64,000 nt of DNA, from assembly GCA_032209605.1 (NCBI GenBank), contig JASFXZ010000026.1, positions 6,758,001-6,822,000 of the forward strand, given 5' to 3'. Every line of letters starts with the position of its first letter. Position 1 is the first letter of the stretch. Below, in pieces: positions 14,101 to 23,514 of the stretch. Source of the DNA: Mactromeris polynyma. Taxonomy: Eukaryota > Mollusca > Bivalvia > Venerida > Mactridae. The notes below the pieces were generated by a model. It worked only from the letters and a program-made list of their open reading frames with translations. It had not been told where the DNA came from and made no database searches. The translations under genes were made by a program, and so were the position numbers.

Positions 14101-17100
14101 GAGCAGTATAGCCCAAAAAGACCGTGCCAGCAGAGCAGTATAGCCCAAACAGACCGTACCAGCAGAGCAGTATAGCCCAAACAGACCTTGCCAGTAGAGC
14201 AGTATAGCACAAACAGACCGTGCCAGTAGAGCAGTATAGCCCAAACAGACCGTGCCAGTAGAGCAGTATAGCCCAAACAGACCTTGCCAGTAGAGCAGTA
14301 TAGCACAAACAGACCGTGCCAGTAGAGCAGTATAGCCCAAACAGACCATGCCAGTAGAGCAGTATAGCCCAAACAAACCGTGCCAGTAGAGCAGTATAGC
14401 CCAAACAGACCATGCCAGTAGAGCAGTATAGCCCAAACAGACCGTGCCAGTAGAGCAGTATAGCCAAAACAGACCGTGCCAGTAGAGCAGTATAGCCCAA
14501 ACAGACCGTGCCAGTAGAGCAGTATAGCCCAAACAGACCGTGCCAGTAGAGCAGTATAGCCCAAACATACAATTTTGAACACAAAGACGTGATGTACTGC
14601 ATCATATCTTACTGACCTCTAACCCTTGAACTTTGAGCTTCATGTGATCCTCTCTAATAGTCTTGCCATCTTTCCGTTTCTTCCAGCAGTAGCCATCTTT
14701 CCGGTAGCGGACACTGTTCCGGTTGAACAGCAACATACAACCACTGGGCGGACGTTGCCGAACCTCATGTTTCTGCCAATCTGTATGCCGAGAAAATGCA
14801 AGTAAAATACTTGCTATCTCCTGAAATAAGGAAATAAAACTATCAATCATGGAATTCATCACATTTAGACACTTAATGCCCACCTTTGTGTCCAGGAAAG
14901 AGAAAATCTTCTATCTAGACAAAGTTGTTCAATAACGGAGACAGACACACATCAATGAAATTCTCAAACTGTAGAGAAAATGTTATTCATATTTTATTCA
15001 GTGTCGGTTATTTACGATAATATAACCAACAGTATTCATAACCCAGAAAATGGTTCATGCAAAATGGTTCATGCAAATCATACATACAAATATTGAAATA
15101 TATCAAACAGGAGAGTCTTAGTCTGCACAATGTTCTAACCAATCTTCACAGCGATAAATTCCCTCTCTTCCTGATATACCAAATCAGACCATAAAAGATG
15201 GGAGAATAAATATTGATGAAATATTAGAGCGAAACATCATTTAATCCCTCGAGAGATGTCTATACTAGACAACATAAAACGTGCTAAGTATTAGAAAAGT
15301 CAGTGTGCCAATATGAATAGTGTAAATAGATGCTGTTTTACATAAGGCATGAGATGAATAAGTCTTTGGTTTAGCTGTGTTGTTGCCACAATGCCCAAAC
15401 ATGTACAATTCTATACTTACTTTAAAATATTGTGAGATAACTATTAGTACTTCAATTGTGTGCTTTTAAAATATTTCTTTGTCAAACCACAGCCAGCCGA
15501 TAAGAAAAAGTAGAACTAAAAAACGTCTTGAAATTCCAATCATTTCTTGTGAATCATTTTTATTGTTGCGATTTTATATACCCTCAACCAAACATGGACT
15601 AAACAAGGCCTATCAAATATAGTGCGATATAAACTTATAAGTTAATAATATGTATACAAACCAAGTTAGTTTGTATGCTGTAAGAGTACATTTATGGTAC
15701 ACAACTACTAGATTATCTATAACAACAAATGTTTGTACCAGATTTAACATGGAGACAGGGGTTTCCCTTGGATTTTTCAAATTTTGGAGTGCCTGATAAA
15801 TTTTGGGGGTCCCAAAGATAAATATTTTGCTGTGACAACATTTCATCAGTCATTGTGATCATGTATTACCAAGACGCTTGCAAGGTGCAAGCACTGAGGC
15901 GATATTGGGTGAAAGTAATTACCACAAAGGCATTTAAATAACGAAAAGTGATAATTTGCAAAATGGACTTGTGGGTCCCGCATATGCACACCTGTTCACA
16001 AATGCAGGTCCTATGCCTACAAAATCCTTCAGAGACGCTGGAAACATGTGAAGAGGGTCTGAAACCTGTTGCATCTTTACGACCTTATATGGTTTGCAAT
16101 TCTATCCAACCCATGACCAACAAAACTAGCTTAAGTTACAGACATGTTTATAAATAACCAGCTTGAATTTTGTGTCAATTCATAATGGAACTCATTAAAC
16201 AATAATGATGATGACAATCAGTATTCATAGAAAAAAGTCGTCACAACTGACAACACGAGGACAATAACATATTGAAATACAGCAGAAATGCACAAACCTT
16301 TGTATCAGTGAATGAAATCAAACTTGAATTATTTATCCTTTATTTGATTATTCATCTATAGACAGTTATATGGAAGTGCATGATAGCATGATCAAAGACA
16401 TTTTAAGAGAGGAGGAATTCCATTATACCATAGCTAGCATTAACTCTTCCAAGTGATGCAAATACAGTCTTTTTTAAAAGTTAAAAGAGAAATTATAATT
16501 GCTTACAAATTGAATGCACGAGTGTGCAGATTTTACCACATAATTGATTATTCTGCAGCTAATTGATGCATTCATTATTAACATACATGTGCAATCAAGA
16601 TAATTATCACAGCACAAATGAAATGAGCTCTGTAAGTGCCCGATTCTTAGGCGTGAGTAGGGAAATTTATGCCCTTTTTTCAAGGGTATTTCAGTTATGT
16701 ACAGCAGTCAGTTGACCTAACCCTTAGTTACCCAGTAGTACAAACCTGTCCTGCGTTCAGTTACGGCTAACAATTGTGAAAGTTATGAAACTGTTTTTTT
16801 GTATCCCTGACCAACCGTGTCACATTCACTGCTCACAGGCAACCAAATTGCAAACGTTACGAAACACTAGCCATAAACACCTTTACTGAATGCAGGGCTG
16901 CTCTTCTGCAGCCAATCTAAGTGATCAAAGATTTGTTATAATAATTAACACCATTGTCATACACATAGTAAGTTTTTCTTTCAGTAACAGACAGGAAGAG
17001 CTAATTAATAGATACATACATCGAAACAGACTTCATCCTATTACAGAGAAGACAAGGTCTAATTTTGGTTTTCGAGAATGGGATTTTAGGGTTTGAAGAG

Positions 17101-18149
17101 ACAGTTGCCCCCATAGCGACAAACCGGGACTCCCTAAAATTTAGCAGACAGCTGAGATGAATTTTAACACAGCATTGTATCCATACGGAGAATGGCCAAC
17201 AGCAGAATCCAGAAAACAGCTCTCAATTGGACACCACCAGGAAAAAGAAATCCAGGAAGACGATTCACCACATGGAGAAGAACTGCTAAATCAGAACTAA
17301 AGGAAATAGGTTACACCTGGGGACAAAGTGGCAAATGACAGAGATAAGTGGAGGAAACTTGTTGAGGCCTTATGTCCCGAATGGGTTGAAGAGGATAAGT
17401 AAAGTAAGTAAATTGTATCCATAGAATGATGTGTTGTTTGCCAATCAATGATTTACACGGCCATGTTTTGTTAACACCACACAGGGCTGACCTACCTCGT
17501 TTGTGTTCCAACGATGTCGCACGGGAGGAAACACTTGGCATGCTTTCACTGATTCCAATTGTTTTGGTAGCTGTATGTTGTTAGGAATGTATTCTGAAAT
17601 TAAACAAACAAAACAGTAATTTAGATAGCCATTGATATAATCAATATCAAGGATTTTAAATACATAAGCATAGAAATATGAAAGCCAATGAGCAGAGGTA
17701 AACACTGACATTAAGCCCGGCTATATCACATAAACTTGGGTAGGAATCATGTCCTAAGAGAGAAAACCATTGAAAAACATTTCTGAATACAATATATATA
17801 TATATTAAAGTACATTAAGACTGAGCTTAGTACATGTACAGGGATGTGGGAATGTTAAGTTGTTAAATATGATTTCACTTAACAGGTGGAAGGGTCTCTG
17901 GACACTTAAAGGACCCCAGTGGGTATCAGACATGTCATGAAAGGTGGTCCAATGGGGCTAAATGGGGCAGACCCTGAAATAAAAAAAATAACTTAAGCAA
18001 GTATTTTAGCAACCTGTTGATCTATTTATTTAAACAATGAAAATGGGGGGGGGGGGAATTGTATCTCTGAAATTATAAGATTCTCCTTCATTACCTGTGT
18101 AAATATATCTAGTACCTGTTGATAGAGAAGTACAACAATCTGCCGACAT
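1308..18149 (-). CDS. CAMTA: CAMTA, calmodulin-binding transcription activator (13 coding exons, C-terminus beyond left edge)
   Basis: This is a nuclear transcription factor of the CAMTA family, which binds DNA through a CG-1 domain and responds to calmodulin. I joined 18116-18149, 17496-17593, 14617-14820, 13479-13550, 11992-12130, 10008-10039, 8015-9379, 6748-6874, 5433-5576, 4556-4644, 3804-3991, 2818-2893 and 1308-2115. All introns are GT..AG, all phases agree, and the result is 1125 uninterrupted codons plus one base. Domain order is CG-1 (about residues 36-150), a Ser/Asn/Gln-rich linker (194-630), TIG/IPT (about 635-725), a short helical segment (740-768), ankyrin repeats (about 808-905) and a Ser-rich tail. 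The IQ motifs expected at the C-terminus are not in the window, so the gene continues to the left. Family identity is very secure. The first exon is a prediction. Confidence 0.95.
2818..2893 (-). CDS. CAMTA: CAMTA exon: ankyrin region
   Basis: The exon has acceptor TTTTTGTAG and donor GTAAGT, with 1 base plus 25 codons. It encodes EVDAHSTDLNSCTPL, the start of the second ankyrin repeat (family pattern D..SCTPLMWACA). The next exon supplies MWACA, so the repeat is split exactly at Leu-Met. Confidence 0.94.
2894..3803. other. CAMTA intron with MITE and CAT/ATC-rich low complexity
   Basis: The intron contains a pogo-like MITE copy at 3283-3459. From about 3520 to 3790 it holds imperfect (ATC/CAT)n low-complexity sequence. 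The apparent short open frames here reflect that composition. Confidence 0.6.
3804..3991 (-). CDS. CAMTA: CAMTA exon: first ankyrin repeat
   Basis: This exon has 62 codons plus 2 bases. A good pyrimidine tract and TTTAG precede it and donor GTAATG follows. It encodes SLLHVAAGLGYHRFINALIKW, an ankyrin repeat that aligns with the TLLHLAAAQGY repeat of known CAMTAs. A nearer AG 11 bp inside the exon would break the frame, so the TTTAG site at 3992-3993 was chosen. Confidence 0.93.
4556..4644 (-). CDS. CAMTA: CAMTA exon: short helical segment between TIG and ankyrin repeats
   Basis: The exon has acceptor TTCTTTCAG and donor GTAATA, with 2 bases plus 29 codons. It encodes ESKLIQQLTQKVVKIES, an amphipathic helix that corresponds by position to the short coiled-coil stretch in vertebrate CAMTAs. 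The split Glu codon agrees with the upstream exon whichever of the three donors is used. Confidence 0.9.
5275..5490 (-). repeat. 72-bp triplication spanning the CAMTA exon/intron boundary
   Basis: Three copies at an exact 72-bp period, with donor motifs ending the exon at 5433, 5361 and 5289. Each copy contains the last coding block (SQVLDWFSVD) and the GTAAGT donor. The two downstream copies agree with each other and differ from the first at a cluster of bases, which changes SDSPS to SGLMS. The period is a multiple of three and no stop is introduced. Confidence 0.9.
5433..5576 (-). CDS. CAMTA: CAMTA exon: TIG/IPT domain, second half (ends in a triplicated donor)
   Basis: The exon starts after TTTTTAG. 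It completes Gly and encodes HHSGPVTLQVSCDGTVISNN and VTFEYKDRP, the end of the TIG domain, then SQVLDWFSVD, matching the DWLSLD block of other CAMTAs. The donor GTAAGT follows GAT G. The last part of the exon plus the donor is repeated at a 72-bp period, so equivalent donors also exist at 5361 and 5289. Each lies in the same phase and the frame stays open between them. Using them would add 24 or 48 residues. The 5433 end is preferred because it gives the usual family length. Confidence 0.92.
5577..6747. other. CAMTA intron; nothing recognised
   Basis: AT-rich intronic sequence between the two TIG exons. I see no repeat array, element or coding segment. The introns at 2116-2817, 3992-4555 and 9380-10007 are likewise empty as far as I can see. 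The intron 4645-5432 holds only the two extra copies of the duplicated donor. Confidence 0.5.
6748..6874 (-). CDS. CAMTA: CAMTA exon: TIG/IPT domain, first half
   Basis: The exon has acceptor GATTTCAG and donor GTAAGT, with 42 codons plus one base. It encodes GQTKVLVTGPWH and LVQPGVLRCFVP, the characteristic TIG/IPT motifs of CAMTA. The domain is an immunoglobulin-like fold thought to act in dimerisation or non-specific DNA contact. The split Gly codon is completed by the next exon. Confidence 0.96.
7635..7985. repeat. Dispersed repeat in CAMTA intron
   Basis: The repeat begins AAGTGGCCCAAAAGGGCCTG and has two related internal segments around CATCGGTTCATGAGAAGAAG and CATCGGTTCACGGAAAAAAG. 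It resembles the repeat end at 1-200. The class is unknown. It contains no coding sequence. Confidence 0.5.
8015..9379 (-). CDS. CAMTA: CAMTA large central exon: linker, start of TIG domain
   Basis: This exon has 455 codons in phase 0, with acceptor TTTTTTCAG and donor GTAAGA. It begins LDETIMTLVQRLMDNQ, which corresponds to the helical segment after CG-1 in animal CAMTAs. A long low-complexity linker follows, rich in Ser, Asn and Gln, with acidic patches around FLDELSSEL and LDQLFDMPDLERIY that look like activation-domain material. It ends ITDFSPDWAYTE, the conserved start of the TIG/IPT domain. The first codon is TTG because this is an internal exon, not a start. Confidence 0.95.
10008..10039 (-). 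CDS. CAMTA: CAMTA 32-bp microexon
   Basis: This is a 32-bp exon with acceptor TTTGTTTCAG and donor GTAAGT. It completes the Phe codon split from the previous exon and adds 10 residues (SSNEGESLPV). Its length and phase are exactly what is needed to link the KPM exon to the large linker exon. The residues themselves are not strongly conserved, so the call rests mainly on splice signals and phase. Confidence 0.85.
10040..11991. other. CAMTA intron with low-complexity ATC/CCA tract
   Basis: The intron contains the tRNA-like segment at 10454-10525. About 11460-11580 is ATC/CAC/CCA trinucleotide low complexity, including a (CCA)n run near 11528-11550. No exon-like segment is visible. Confidence 0.6.
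10454..10525 (-). repeat. tRNA-like sequence (SINE head or tRNA pseudogene)
   Basis: This 72-nt segment has an A-box-like GTGTAGTGGTTAGC and a B box GGGTTCGAATCC in tRNA spacing. The T stem pairs, but the anticodon and acceptor stems pair poorly. A functional tRNA is therefore unlikely, and a tRNA-derived SINE head is the better reading. Confidence 0.55.
11992..12130 (-). CDS. CAMTA: CAMTA exon: end of CG-1 domain
   Basis: The exon has acceptor TATTTTATAG and donor GTATGT, with 46 codons plus one base. It opens with NPDIVLVHYLNVP, the conserved C-terminal edge of CG-1, and contains KKEWTKEELVAQLKPM, the next conserved block in animal CAMTAs. The leftover T joins the TT of the next exon to give Phe, matching the family's KPMF. 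Confidence 0.95.
12201..12496 (+). repeat. 59-bp minisatellite, five near-identical copies
   Basis: Copies start at 12201, 12260, 12319, 12378 and 12437. They are essentially identical, each running from CATGATAGCCTGTTGGAGG to CAGTGACCTCTGACCTA. The flanking sequence to about 12840 (TGACCT-rich) looks like part of the same dispersed element in which the array expanded. The array lies in a CAMTA intron. Confidence 0.95.
13178..13340. mobile_element. pogo/Tigger-like MITE (copy in CAMTA intron)
   Basis: The copy is bounded by inverted ends CAGTAAAACCTCAATAATAA and GAAGTTTTACTG and flanked by TA on both sides, as expected for Tc1/pogo-type insertion. It is 163 bp with no coding capacity. It is one of about ten related copies in the window. 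Confidence 0.8.
13479..13550 (-). CDS. CAMTA: CAMTA exon: CG-1 domain, zinc-like HRRCYW segment
   Basis: This 24-codon phase-0 exon has acceptor ATATTTTCAG and donor GTAAGT. It encodes CIYGSYVHSAILP followed by TFHRRCYWLLQ, the invariant end of the CG-1 core. It is too short to stand out as an open frame and was found by splice sites plus family knowledge. Both neighbouring introns contain tandem arrays. Confidence 0.96.
13774..14568. repeat. 32-bp minisatellite, about 25 copies, in CAMTA intron
   Basis: The unit starts GCCAGTAGAGCAGTATAGCC and has period 32. The first nine units follow a three-unit (96-bp) higher-order pattern, alternating ACCGTGCC, ACTGTGCC, ACTGTGCC. Because 32 is not a multiple of three and three units contain no stop, all three minus frames are open for over 260 codons. 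Those frames are an artefact. The array ends 48 bp from the donor of the CG-1 core exon. Confidence 0.97.
14617..14820 (-). CDS. CAMTA: CAMTA exon: CG-1 domain core
   Basis: This exon has 68 codons in phase 0, with acceptor TTATTTCAG and donor GTCAGT. It contains the hallmark CG-1 core: RPPSGCMLLFNR, then YRKDGYCWKKRKDGK, then REDHMKLKVQG. The basic KKRK stretch is part of the DNA-binding surface and is often annotated as a nuclear localisation signal in the family. This is the strongest single piece of evidence for the gene's identity. A 32-bp minisatellite begins about 47 bp downstream of its donor. Confidence 0.97.
16751..16896. mobile_element. MITE, family 2 (inverted ends CTGCGTTCAGT)
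   Basis: This is about 146 bp with inverted ends CTGCGTTCAG and CTGAATGCAG. Internal sequence is shared with 38531-38670 (TTACGGCTAAC, TTTTGTATCCCTG, AACCAAATTGCAAA). It is non-coding. Confidence 0.75.
17190..17403 (+). mobile_element. LINE 3' fragment (RTE-like C-terminus), frameshifted
   Basis: The plus strand reads MANSRIQKTALNWTPPGKR, then TTWRRTAKSELKEIGYTWGQ. After a frameshift near 17333 it continues NDRDKWRKLVEALCP and stops. This W-P-rich C-terminal block is familiar from RTE-type endonuclease/reverse transcriptase LINEs. The AAGTAAGTAA tail right after the stop fits a LINE 3' end. No RT domain is present. It is antisense to CAMTA in an intron. Confidence 0.75.
17496..17593 (-). CDS. 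CAMTA: CAMTA exon: start of CG-1 domain
   Basis: The exon has acceptor AATTTCAG and donor GTAGGT. It encodes 32 full codons and ends in RHRWNTNE, the conserved opening of the CG-1 domain, preceded by a LPKQLE stretch typical of animal CAMTA N-termini. It starts with two bases completing a codon from the preceding first exon. The Glu at its end is followed by another Glu in the next exon, as in other animal CAMTAs. Confidence 0.93.
18116..18149 (-). CDS. CAMTA: CAMTA candidate first coding exon A
   Basis: This short exon has ATG at 18149 and encodes 11 residues (MSADCCTSLST) plus one base, followed by the donor GTACTAG. The ATG has an ACC context and an in-frame TAA about 36 nt upstream. The single leftover G joins the phase-2 start of the next exon to make a Glu codon. 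A TATAAGC motif lies about 90 nt upstream on the same strand, so this could be an independent promoter and first exon. The supporting facts are splice phase and start context only. I recognise no conserved sequence here. Confidence 0.5.
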
Positions 18150-21100
18150 GGTAATCCTAGCCACAGCCAAAACAGCCAGAAGTTAGCAATTACGAGGCGA
18201 TGGCCAGCAAAATTGTATTACACAAACTCAAGTACTGCTTATAGACAGACAGGCAGATTATGAGGAAATACAATATAATAAGCTGTATATTGCTTTGCAT
18301 TCTGGGAAAAGTAATTACATGTACTAATTTTGTGCGATAAACACAACGTATACCAAGGGGGGCAATTGTACTTGGAACAAGTGAATCTGTTCCTTAAAGC
18401 CGAGAACTTCATGCTTTTTTACCATTTTTCAGTGTTTGATATTTTACAACAAGTATCATGGAATTTGCCAACAAAACAACATTGTTGCATATTATGGACA
18501 TGCAAAAAGCTGTCAGACATGGAGACGCTGATTGTCAGAATCAACAGCAAAAAAAAAAGATTCTAAAATCTGTTACACAATTCCAAGCTAAAATATTTTC
18601 GATTTCACGTAATAAACACTGATTACATGCAGTGACTGCAATATGAACTTGTAAAGCACTATAGCAGGAACATTTTCTCAGCAGATCGATACGAAAAACA
18701 TTCAAATTATCAGTAATATATAGAACTGAAGATCATCATGTCATTTAAAACAAGGACAGAAATAGTACAGTATTATAATTCTTGACAGCAACATGCTGCG
18801 ACTCACGTATTCATAAATATACAATTTTCACAATATTAAATTGAAGCAGTCAGAGAGATACTCAGGTACAGTCATACTGAATGCATTATACTTGCAATCA
18901 TTGAATATCAGCGCAGCATAAACAAAAAACGTTTCATATTGAATGGTAATACATTAGTTTTCTCCACAACGATCACCTCTAAAGCAAAACCATCCATGGG
19001 ACTCATCTAACCAAGTTGCTTCAACAGTCATATATTGCACGATGAGGAAATATCCTGCCAGCCCTTTTTTCAGATTTTGGGGAAGTATGGTGGGGTCTTT
19101 TGAAAGGAGGATATTTGCGTAGTAAATTGCCGAATTGGGGAATTCACAGGACTTCATTTATTGTTTGGATTCAAGATAAATTAAGCAAAGCTGGATAAAT
19201 CTCCAGTTTAATAGATTGTTTTGAGTGTTTAAAAAACAGCTCCGATATTTACATTTGGACGAAGAAAATATGACGACAGAGAAATTTTTACAAAATCTGG
19301 GGGAAAATATATGCTTTACTCTTTGGAGAATGGAGCCCAAACTTTGCCATAAAAAAGGGCTGCTTGCGCAATACTTTCCACTTAACAGTTAATACTTAAC
19401 ACCAACATCTGAAACATCTTTTATATTCCCACTCAAAGGAGAGCATTGACTATGACAAAAGTTTTGGGTGACCACCGTTTCAGAAAGTGCAGTGTTCACT
19501 TTCAATGAAGTTTGCCAGAAGCGTCTGATCACATGACAATTGTGTGGTAAACATTCAATCAGGTCTGGGAAAAAAAAGGAAATTGTACAATAAACAAGCT
19601 CAATGGGAATGACAGTCCAGTACTATGTGTTATAATATTGTGGTGTGAAGCATAACGAGCCTGTCTGGTTCTATATCTATATGCAGATAGACTGGTTATT
19701 CTTTCACAACTCAATATACGGACTGGTGGTATGGTACAGCACACTGAATGTATAGACGCCAGGCAACAAGAAAACAGCAGAACGTAATATTTCAATGAAT
19801 GTCACAAGTGTGCAATAAAACACAAATCACAAATCAAGTGAGGCAAAAACCAAGAATAGAAAATCAGTTGTTGACATAAGTTGGATGAGTTGGATTACAA
19901 ATTATTTGCACAGAGACAGAAAGTAATAGATTGCAAATCAATAATACATTTTCCACGAACTGTAATTTATTTCAAACATGTTTTCCGAGACCAAGAATAA
20001 CAAAATTCAGTGGAACTAATTGATGTCCTCTGGATATAATATAATCTGATCAACTGGTCTCTTGAAGCATTAAACCTATACAATACCATGGATGATTTTT
20101 TCATAAACAGATAGTGCTCAAATCTGATCTTGTTAAATACTGCAAAAGGAAAACAATTTGTGAGTCAACTTAACAAGCTTGACAGTTATAGATGGATGGA
20201 TAGATTTTTGTGGCAATATAAAATTAAGACATACATTAGTAAAACCGATACGCATAAATTATTAAAGTCATATCAATCAACATTATATGATAAGGATAAC
20301 ACAAACAAGAATATCTTGGAAAAAGATGGTCGGCGCAATTTGAAGGTTAAGATTTGTTGTGCAACATAAAAATTGCAGAGATGTGACGATTGCTGGTCAC
20401 TCCAGATCCAAAATGGATTTCAGTAAATTCACTGAAATTCAGTGGATTTCGGTAAGGTAACATATACCCTTTATCGAAAGGTTAACCAATCCATGTCAAG
20501 GTTACAAACGTTGTTCGGTTGAAGAGAAATTGCCTTGGTGGTTAACGTAAGATTGGATTGGTTTACACAACACTGATAAGCAAATAGAAAAATCATGTTA
20601 TTACGGCTGCGCCGAAAAAAGTGAAAACTCTTATTTCCATTGTGGTCCTTGAGCTACAAATCAAAGCTACGCAGTTCAAATGTTTTAGCGACAATATACA
20701 AATAAATTACATCAGGATCTTTTCAAAGATCATCAAGTATGTCTGATGGCCGGGTCTGGAAAAAATCACATGGTTTGGTAAAAGAATGGAAACTCTATAA
20801 CAAACAAAGACAGCTATATACTTTAAGTCTGGAACTGAAGCAGCTGACAACTTCTCCACGTGCATCAGACATGGAGAGCTAACAGGGAGGGGGGATAACT
20901 TGCACACAGCCGGGGTCTCAAAATAATAATGGGAGATTTGCTAATATTCATAGTCCCATTTAACGTCAGCAGTTGTAAAATTTGGTAAGATATGTAGTAT
21001 TCAGCATTTTCGATTTGAGAAGGAGACTTTTGCACCACAGCAAGATCAATCTCAAAGGAATTTTCCCGTCTTTGAAAGCATGTTAATGTTCCCAAACATT

Positions 21101-21380
21101 TTGACACTATTCAGCATATAGAAGCTCAATGGGAATAGATTCATTGAATTACAGCAATGGCAAACTTCCAACACTCTGAGTAGGATTTCATGTCCTGTCA
21201 AATTAGATTCAATTCTTGTGAGAAGTATTCACCGTAACAAATGTAACATTGATTCTCCATTTGAAAGTATAGGGACAGTAATTGCAGGATGGTGTTCTTC
21301 TTCTATGTAAATTGTTACTTACTTATTTCTCATTCAGAAAGATACACTCACCATGATGGTATTCAATCTTACATGGATGA
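18150..21380. other. No gene recognised (upstream of, or first intron of, CAMTA)
   Basis: AT-rich sequence with scattered short open frames of no recognisable similarity. If first exon B is used, this is part of a roughly 15-kb intron. If exon A has its own promoter, the first few hundred bases could hold it. Confidence 0.4.
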
Positions 21381-21547
21381 CAGTGGTGTCACTAAGTTTT
21401 GAATTAGCAGGGAAATCATCAACAGTAGGAGGGGGGTCTGGGGGGTGTCCTAAACTCCCCTTATAATATGATCATTCATACAAGAAAAGTACCCGCTTGA
21501 TGATGCTTTTATAAGTTACCAGCTCCCAGCTCTTATTGACACCCCTG
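21381..21547. mobile_element. hAT-like MITE, copy 1
   Basis: The copy is bounded by CAGTGGTGTCACTAA and TTATTGACACCCCTG, inverted ends of the CAGGGGTGTCA type seen in hAT elements. The body (TAGCAGGGAAATCA, GGAGGGGGGTCTGG, ACTCCCCTTA) is shared with 21789-21962 and, in reverse, 39307-39469. Confidence 0.7.
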
Positions 21548-21788
21548 GGCTTTTCTTAATCAAGCATGCTAGGAGTAGTCACGGCTTTACTGCCCTAAGA
21601 CCACTACTAATAACTGTACAGTGTAACCTCTCCTGAGCAGCCTGTCACTTGAGTAGAAAGAAACTCTCTTTAACAACGTTATCAATTTTCTGTAGTAAAA
21701 CATGATGTTCAATTTAATCTCTACACCACTGACAATTTACATATTCAACAAAGCACTATAGGGCTAGATAGGTTACATTTTACATATA

Positions 21789-21962
21789 CAGAGGTGTCAC
21801 TAATTCTTGCAGTAGCAGGGAAATCACCAATACATGTAGTAGGAGGGGGTCTGGGGGGGTACTCCCCTTAATTATAATCATTCATACAAGAAAAGTAGCC
21901 GGATGATGATGCTTAAGTTACTGGGTAATTTTACCGGCTCCCAGCACTTATTGACAACCTTG
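21789..21962. mobile_element. hAT-like MITE, copy 2
   Basis: Same orientation and body as the copy at 21381-21547, about 250 bp away, with a decayed right end (TTATTGACAACCT). Non-coding. Confidence 0.65.
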
Positions 21963-22096
21963 CATATACATCATACTTATGATATATAACAAGGCAATCA
22001 TCTTTTACAAACAGCAAATCTATAACCAATAAAGAGCATATAAGTGTCAAAGCCTACAAGACAACAGCCGATACAGCAATCAAACTAAGACAAGGT

Positions 22097-22306
22097 CTCA
22101 TCCTTAAAAATTGTTTGTTCGCGGTTACACAACCTGGAATTTTAACAGTGCTAGGTTTTAAGGTTGCTAGGTTTTTTCAGTTTAGCACTGTAATGGCTAA
22201 CAGACCAAACAAAATATTTCCACTGATGAACCTGAAAAAATAAATTGAGTCGCAGCATTTTTAATGAGTCAGTCACCAGTAACTGCAAACAAACGATTTT
22301 AAGGAA
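22097..22306. mobile_element. MITE family 3, copy A
   Basis: About 205 bp with its own inverted ends: TCCTTAAAAATTGTTTGTTC at the left and AAACAAACGATTTTAAGGA at the right. The body contains CACTGTAATGGCTAAC and CCTGAAAAAATAAATTGAGT. The same sequence is present in reverse orientation at 22687-22877. Confidence 0.7.
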
Positions 22307-22686
22307 TATCGCCCAAGAGTTCTTTTCTTTTCAAACCAGACAGCCAAACGAGTGGGAAATCGGAGTAGAATACATGAAGTGATGTACAAAGTCTTACCTA
22401 ACTAATTTCGTGCAACAAAAACAAACATACTGAGAAACATTCCATACCAAAATTAACGAACATTCAACAATTGCTTTCCTGGCTAATGATGTTCTTTCTA
22501 TAACTTTACGCAATCTGGGTGTTCCCTATATTAACAATTCAGTAACTGTCTTTGAACACAAAGAAGTAAGAAATAAGACTCTATCTGCTATCTTTGCATT
22601 TATTGGCTATCCTACAAAATCTGCATTTTCAACTGCTAATAAATCCGAACAATCAAAGAGGTTGTAGCTAGCTAATTGTTACTTCA

Positions 22687-22877
22687 CAGGATTAATGTTT
22701 GTTTGCTGTTACGCAACCGACTAATGAAAAATGCTGCAACTCAATTTATTTTTTCAGGTTCTGAATTTTTTTCCCTTTTTTTAGCCATTACAGTACTAAA
22801 GTAAAAAAAAAAACCTTCCCACCCACTGTTTAAATTCTGGGTCGCGTTACCAGAAACAAACAATTTTTGAAGGATGG
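22687..22877. mobile_element. MITE family 3, copy B (inverted relative to copy A)
   Basis: This is a reverse-complement match to copy A over its full length, with ends near AATGTTTGTTTGCTGTTACG and CAAACAATTTTTGAAGGA. Copies A and B flank about 380 bp of non-repeat sequence, so together they make a large hairpin-forming inverted repeat. Confidence 0.7.
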
Positions 22878-23514
22878 CCTTGTCATAATTTGATTGCAGC
22901 ATCTCTGCTGTTGTCTTACAGGCTGCTAAATGGGCAAAAGAATCTAACTTGTAACCAAAAGTTGAACTTGTCCATATGGCAGAAACGTATCAAATCTGGC
23001 TTCCACAATTGCTTCTCCATTCTAAAGCTCCATTACCGAGAAAGGCATGACCTATGTTATTCACAACTCTAAGAAGACATGCAAGTTGTGTTTCAATCAA
23101 TTTTGAAAAGTGGTAATAGATGTAGTATGACTTGCATATCTCACCAAACTAAGAAAAAATGTCCAAGAATTTCAATTACACAATGGTATATGAAACAAAT
23201 CCCCCAGAAATCATTATAATACATCTGCAATATAAATCTATCAATACATATCACTCATACTGATTACAACAAATACAATTCATTTCTATCTACCAGAGGT
23301 AATCTGAGCTAAGTGAAAAAAGATTAGTTAATTTGCTGACTTGCTGATGCAGATGGCAGAAATCTTATCAAATAGAATTCAGACGAGAATGAGGCGCACA
23401 TTCTAATAGACATTTTCCAATTAACATGCATTGCAATACAATGCGGAATAGGAAGAGTGTGTTTGTAGGCAAAAATGCATGTCTCCCCCACATAAATGGC
23501 CATCTTGACCACAG

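Larger units (their letters stand above)
14821..17495. other. CAMTA intron between CG-1 exons
   Basis: Apart from the MITE at 16751-16896 and the LINE fragment at 17190-17403, I see only AT-rich sequence. The intron 17594-18115 to its right contains a 12-base G run at 18045-18056 and nothing else I recognise. Confidence 0.5.

Noticed and set aside
13728..14605. Three minus-strand frames of 266-290 codons rich in Leu, Tyr, Trp and Cys
   Set aside because: By-product of the 32-bp intronic minisatellite. All three frames are equally open.
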